This document shows, piece after piece, positions 6,018 through 8,629 of a DNA stretch of 8,629 bases. The first letter of the stretch is position 1. Every line of letters starts with the position of its first letter. The notes below the pieces were generated by a model. The model searched no databases, was not told the origin of the DNA, and saw only the letters and a list, made by a program, of their open reading frames with translations. A program made the translations under genes and the position numbers. Origin of the DNA: an uncultured Actinomycetes bacterium (lineage in GTDB: Bacteria > Actinomycetota > Actinomycetes > Nanopelagicales > Nanopelagicaceae); the NCBI GenBank assembly GCA_903842855.1, contig CAIMNT010000009.1:1-8629 (forward strand). Reading direction: 5' to 3'.

Positions 6018-7133
6018 TCAGAGTAAGACGAGATCGTCGCGATGAACCAGCTCGCGTTCGTACTCTGGACCCAACTCTTGGGCTAACTGCTTAGTGGATT
6101 TGCCGAGCATGGCTGGAATCTCGGTAGAGTCGAAGGCAACTAGACCGCGCGCGATGACTTCCCGCGTTGGAGCCAATAATTCAACGGTATCCCCTGCGAT
6201 GAAATCACCCTCGACTGCGCTGACACCTGCCGCCAATAAAGAAGTGCCTCGCTCCTTGATCGCTGTGGTCGCACCTTTATCCAAGATTAACCGGCCATGC
6301 GGGGTTGCAGCATGTGCCAACCATAAAAGCCGGGAAGGTTTGCGATCGGTGCGCGCGTTAAAGATTGTTCCCAGATCCGATCCATCAAGTGCTTGGGGTA
6401 GGTCAAGCAAAGTCGTGAGCAACATATTCACGCCAGCGCCCGTTGCAATTCGCGCCGCCTCAATCTTTGTAACCATTCCACCGCTTCCAACTCCCGATGA
6501 ACCAACTCCACCGATTTCAATATCACCGAGGCGGCTTACATCTGGAACCAGTGAGATGCGCTTTGCTCCAGCGTGCGAGGGAGGTGCGTCATATAAACCA
6601 TCGACATCTGTTACCAGCACAAGAAGATCTGCACCTATCAAATGTGAGACCAACGCTGCCAGACGATCATTATCACCGAAGCGAATTTCAGAGACACCGA
6701 CCGAATCGTTCTCGTTGATGATAGGAACCACTCCCATTTGAATTAAACGGAAGAGAGTTCTCTGCGCATTTTGGTAATGAGAACGTCGAACTACATCATC
6801 GATAGTGAGGAGCACTTGTGAAGCAATTATCTTCCGTTGTTCAAAGGCCTTGTTATAACTGGCAATGAGGCGGCCTTGCCCGACAGAAGCGGCCGCTTGT
6901 TGCGTTGCAAGATCCTTGGGGCGAACTTTGAGTCCAAGTGGTGCTAAACCGGCGGCAATTGCCCCGGATGAAACAAGAACAACTTCCGCCCCGCGTTGGC
7001 GCAACCCGTCCACAATATTTGCAAGGGCTTCAACAGCGCTCTCATCGAGTTCATGTCCTGCCCTGCCAGTTAAGGTAGAGGAGCCAACTTTGATCACAAC
7101 TCGTTTTGCGTTGGTGACAACTAGCCTCGACAT
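6018..7133 (-). CDS. proB: Glutamate 5-kinase
   Basis: ProB phosphorylates L-glutamate with ATP to glutamyl 5-phosphate, the first and normally proline-inhibited step of proline synthesis, in the cytoplasm. At 371 residues it is the two-domain form (E. coli 367). The amino acid kinase domain fills residues 8-260, with KVGSSTLTG (15-23), SSGAIAAG (55-62), the glutamate-binding INENDSV (139-145), FGDND (152-156), TDVDGLY (175-181) and GSGGMVTK ending at K223. A PUA domain follows at about 278-360, starting at GRLILDKGA. Its ATG lies 3 nt after the obg stop; the nearest purine-rich site (AAGGA) is about 14 nt away inside obg, so re-initiation after obg is likely. In many actinobacteria obg and proB are followed by proA, but here gatC comes next. 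The gene itself looks intact. Confidence 0.97.
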   Translation of the reverse strand: MSRLVVTNAKRVVIKVGSSTLTGRAGHELDESAVEALANIVDGLRQRGAEVVLVSSGAIAAGLAPLGLKVRPKDLATQQAAASVGQGRLIASYNKAFEQRKIIASQVLLTIDDVVRRSHYQNAQRTLFRLIQMGVVPIINENDSVGVSEIRFGDNDRLAALVSHLIGADLLVLVTDVDGLYDAPPSHAGAKRISLVPDVSRLGDIEIGGVGSSGVGSGGMVTKIEAARIATGAGVNMLLTTLLDLPQALDGSDLGTIFNARTDRKPSRLLWLAHAATPHGRLILDKGATTAIKERGTSLLAAGVSAVEGDFIAGDTVELLAPTREVIARGLVAFDSTEIPAMLGKSTKQLAQELGPEYERELVHRDDLVLL

Positions 7134-7136
7134 AGT

Positions 7137-8603
7137 TCAGTCCGTGGTCCTTGGATTCTTAGGATCAACGACTTTATTCTCCCACTGCATGGCGATCTCA
7201 TCTTCAGAAAGTTCATCGACATCATCTTCAATGTATCGACCGGCCCATGGGGATTCCAGACGAAGATCGGTACCTCGAGGGCTCGCCAAAAGTTCTGCAC
7301 CTGCCTCGATCGATGGCTCCCAGTCAAAGATCACCGCGGAGTCGCCAGTACCGATGCGGACCTCCGACTTTGGTCTGGCACCCTTTTTAAATAGTTCTTT
7401 TTCAACTCCGAGCGCAGCTAAGCGATCGGCTAGATATCCAACTGCTTCTGCATTTCCAAAATCAGTCTGACGTACGAATCGCTCTGGCTTGTCGCCAGTG
7501 ACGGTGAATGAGCCATCCTCATTTTTCACAACTTTAAATCCGTTGTCGTTAACGGCTAGTGGGCGCAATACGATGCGAGTTTTAACTTCCTTAGCCTTAT
7601 TTCGACGTTCCTCTTGAATAATCCGGGCCATCGCATAGTTAAGTTCGGTCAAGCCCAAATGCGCTGCGGCTGACACCTGGTAAACCTCGTAACCACGCGC
7701 TTCAAATATTGGTTGCACCATATCGGCCATCGCCTTGCCATCTGGCAGATCGATTTTATTAAGAGCAATGATGCGAGGACGTTCTGATAGTCCCCCATAA
7801 TGAGAGAGCTCTTCCTCAATGATGTCGAAGTCTCGAACTGGATCGCGATCGGTCTCTAAGGTTCCACAGTCCAGAACGTGTACCAGCGCGGCACAACGTT
7901 CAACATGGCGTAAAAATTCTAAGCCCAAACCTTTTCCTTCAGAGGCCCCCGGGATCAGACCTGGAACATCAGCAACGGTGAATCGAGTATCTCCCGCTTG
8001 AACAACGCCGAGGTTTGGAACCAGAGTTGTAAATGGATAGTCAGCGATCTTTGGACGCGCCGCTGAAATTGAGGCAATGAGAGATGACTTTCCAGCACTT
8101 GGAAAACCAATGAGTCCAATATCTGCAACGCTCTTAAGTTCCAGGATGAGAGTGCGTGATTCGCCTTCTTCACCTTTGAGTGCAAAGCCTGGTGCGCGAC
8201 GTTTACGCGAAGCAAGTCCTGCGTTTCCAAGTCCACCTTTACCGCCTTGAGCAGCAACAAAACGTGTGCCCGCGCCAACCAGATCTGCGAGGGTAGTGCC
8301 ATTTACATCTTTAACAACGGTGCCATTTGGAACCGACATCACTAAATCTCCGCCTTCACCGCCGTTGCAATAATCACCATAACCTGGGCGACCATTGCCG
8401 GCTTTACGGTGAGGAGAATGATGGAAATCTAGAAGCGTGGTGACATTGTCATCAACCACAAGAATGATGTCCCCGCCGCGACCACCGTTACCGCCATCAG
8501 GTCCTCCGAGCGGAACAAACTTTTCACGGTGAATAGAGACGCAACCGTCACCACCGCTTCCAGCAGAAGCATGCAGTGTTACGCGATCAACAAATGTAGC
8601 CAC
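7137..8603 (-). CDS. obg: Obg-family GTPase, 50S ribosome assembly factor
   Basis: Obg is an essential, slowly hydrolysing GTPase that acts in late assembly of the large ribosomal subunit and in stress responses. Numbering from the GTG at 8603 (488 residues), the Gly-rich Obg fold comes first (about 1-157), with GGPDGGNGGRGGD (33-45), GNGRPGYGD (69-77) and GGKGGLGN (120-127). The G domain follows, with G1 GFPSAGKSS (166-174), switch I YPFTT (189-193), G3 DVPGL (212-216), G4 NKID (282-285) and G5 SAA (311-313). An OCT domain ends near FDWEP (426-430), and a roughly 55-residue acidic tail follows, a feature of actinobacterial Obg. An in-frame GTG at 8609 would add two residues, but GGAGG (8615-8611) lies 7 nt from 8603 and only 1 nt from 8609, and MATFVDRV matches the family's usual start. 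Ribosomal genes rplU and rpmA usually precede it; this lies outside the window. Confidence 0.97.
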   Translation of the reverse strand: MATFVDRVTLHASAGSGGDGCVSIHREKFVPLGGPDGGNGGRGGDIILVVDDNVTTLLDFHHSPHRKAGNGRPGYGDYCNGGEGGDLVMSVPNGTVVKDVNGTTLADLVGAGTRFVAAQGGKGGLGNAGLASRKRRAPGFALKGEEGESRTLILELKSVADIGLIGFPSAGKSSLIASISAARPKIADYPFTTLVPNLGVVQAGDTRFTVADVPGLIPGASEGKGLGLEFLRHVERCAALVHVLDCGTLETDRDPVRDFDIIEEELSHYGGLSERPRIIALNKIDLPDGKAMADMVQPIFEARGYEVYQVSAAAHLGLTELNYAMARIIQEERRNKAKEVKTRIVLRPLAVNDNGFKVVKNEDGSFTVTGDKPERFVRQTDFGNAEAVGYLADRLAALGVEKELFKKGARPKSEVRIGTGDSAVIFDWEPSIEAGAELLASPRGTDLRLESPWAGRYIEDDVDELSEDEIAMQWENKVVDPKNPRTTD

Positions 8604-8610
8604 GTACACA

Positions 8611-8615
8611 CCTCC
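8611..8615 (-). promoter_or_regulatory. Shine-Dalgarno site of obg
   Basis: GGAGG on the minus strand is 7 nt before the GTG at 8603 and 1 nt before the GTG at 8609. It supports the inner start codon. The 14 nt beyond it up to the right edge show no promoter. Confidence 0.75.
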
Positions 8616-8629
8616 ACTTCCTAAAAACT

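Noticed and set aside
6094..6741. 215-codon open frame on the plus strand, antisense to proB
   Set aside because: It lies wholly inside the intact, motif-complete proB gene on the other strand, and its composition (many Ser, Pro, Arg, Thr) is typical of an antisense shadow. No family motif or plausible ribosome binding site was seen.
6865..7470. 201-codon plus-strand frame across the proB/obg junction
   Set aside because: It is antisense to two conserved genes, has no recognisable domain and shows shadow-like composition.

Overview
The window reads as ordinary chromosomal housekeeping DNA from an actinobacterium of roughly 50% GC. The evidence is the actinobacterial character of the proteins: an Obg beginning MATFVDRV with a long acidic C-terminal tail, a short IlvD with the cysteine pattern of the mycobacterial enzyme, and an acetolactate synthase with a conserved LPGY stretch. 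The chain gatC-gatA-gatB-ilvD-(gap)-ilvB is also typical, and the ilvB leader appears to start as a leaderless transcript, which is common in this phylum. The moderate GC and tight packing would fit a streamlined aquatic lineage (for example Nanopelagicales or a relative), but that placement is a guess. No mobile element, CRISPR array, phage gene, tRNA or rRNA was seen.

Every gene lies on the minus strand, so the order of transcription runs from high to low coordinates: obg (8603-7137), proB (7133-6018), gatC (5999-5703), gatA (5706-4207), gatB (4207-2705) and ilvD (2700-1015). The gaps are 3 and 18 nt, then two overlaps (4 nt and 1 nt), then 4 nt. This looks like a single polycistronic unit that enters from beyond the right edge. 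Then comes a 229-nt non-coding stretch (786-1014), followed by ilvB, whose N-terminal 261 codons (785-1) run off the left edge.

The functions group as follows: ribosome assembly (Obg), the first step of proline synthesis (ProB), tRNA-dependent formation of Gln-tRNA and possibly Asn-tRNA (GatCAB), and branched-chain amino acid synthesis (IlvD and the acetolactate synthase large subunit). The usual partner proA does not follow proB here.

The 229-nt stretch is the most informative part. Reading along the minus strand it holds two tandem palindromes (TGAGA-N6-TCTCA, centres 21 bp apart), a promoter (TTGACG-17-GACAAT), and a probably leaderless 12-codon leader peptide MTSSVVIRERAI with consecutive Val-Val-Ile codons. 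After that come a long 1:2 hairpin overlapping the end of that peptide, an abutting terminator hairpin, and a strong Shine-Dalgarno for ilvB. I interpret this as a ribosome-mediated attenuator sensing Val/Ile, perhaps combined with a DNA-binding regulator. I see no candidate for a wholly new biological system.
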